Positions 5,825 through 5,864 of a DNA stretch of 5,864 nt are shown here, piece after piece. The stretch spans positions 1 to 5,864 of the forward strand of contig JAQICP010000040.1 of the NCBI GenBank assembly GCA_027858555.1, read 5' to 3'. The stretch is from Vallitaleaceae bacterium. GTDB lineage: Bacteria > Bacillota > Clostridia > Lachnospirales > Vallitaleaceae. How positions within the stretch are numbered: position 1 is the first letter of the stretch; each line of letters begins with the position of its first letter. A program made the translations under genes and the position numbers. The notes below the pieces were generated by a model. The model made no database searches, was not told where the DNA came from, and saw nothing but the letters and a program-made list of their open reading frames with translations.

Positions 5825-5829
5825 AAGTT

Positions 5830-5864
5830 TTATTTATTGATTATATCTTTAATTACCTTTATAG
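5830..5864 (-). CDS. Possible C-terminal end of an upstream gene, fragment
   Basis: One minus-strand frame runs open from the window edge and ends in IKVIKDIINK and a TAA at 5832-5830, six bases before the terminator stem. The other two frames stop earlier, within the first 16 bases. The placement next to a same-strand terminator suggests a real gene end, but ten residues are too few to identify a product, and one of the other frames could be the true one. Confidence 0.4.
   Translation of the reverse strand, partial: IKVIKDIINK

Larger units (their letters stand above)
5484..5829. other. Control region between the upstream gene and purE
   Basis: This stretch of about 345 bases has no convincing gene. 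From the upstream side it holds the terminator of the preceding gene and then about 95 bases of unassigned sequence (5701-5794). The PurBox pair, the promoter and the untranslated purE leader with its stem-loop and small palindromes follow. The unassigned part contains the 12-base palindrome TTCTTGCAAGAA (5717-5728) and a 40-codon minus-strand ORF (5628-5750) that runs through the operator and promoter and is probably accidental. I looked for purine-riboswitch and PRPP (ykkC-type) signatures in the leader and saw neither. Confidence 0.75.

Overview
The window carries one end of a de novo purine (IMP) biosynthesis operon, read entirely from the minus strand. AT-rich DNA, strong AGGAGG-type ribosome binding sites, very tight gene packing and a PurF of the propeptide plus iron-sulfur type point to a Gram-positive Bacillota, most likely a member of the Clostridia. 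The species cannot be named from the sequence alone.

In transcription order (right to left on the given strand), a few bases at the right edge (about 5830-5864) are probably the last codons of an unrelated upstream gene, closed by an intrinsic terminator (5795-5824). A control region of about 345 bases follows. It holds a pair of inverted PurBox-like sites with CCGAAC cores (5657-5700), a good sigma-A-type promoter (TTGACT, 17-base spacer, TAAAAT; 5625-5653) and an untranslated leader of about 135 bases that appears to begin with a stem-loop (5592-5618). No purine riboswitch is seen in the leader. The genes are then purE (4962-5483), purC (4242-4952), purF (2821-4239), purM (1794-2819), purN (1168-1800) and purD (1-1127, cut by the window edge after about 375 codons).

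The genes are packed for translational coupling. The gaps are 9, 2 and 1 bases, purM and purN overlap by 7 bases, and a 40-base gap precedes purD. Together they encode the first three pathway steps (PurF, PurD, PurN) and three later ones (PurM, PurE, PurC). PurL (FGAR to FGAM), PurK, PurB and PurH are not in the window. purH does not sit between purN and purD, where it is found in several related operons.

All six genes look intact and functional. I found no mobile element, CRISPR array, RNA gene or new type of system. The most informative part is the control region: a PurR-type operator and a promoter in nearly the geometry of the Bacillus subtilis pur operon, but without a recognisable guanine riboswitch in the leader.
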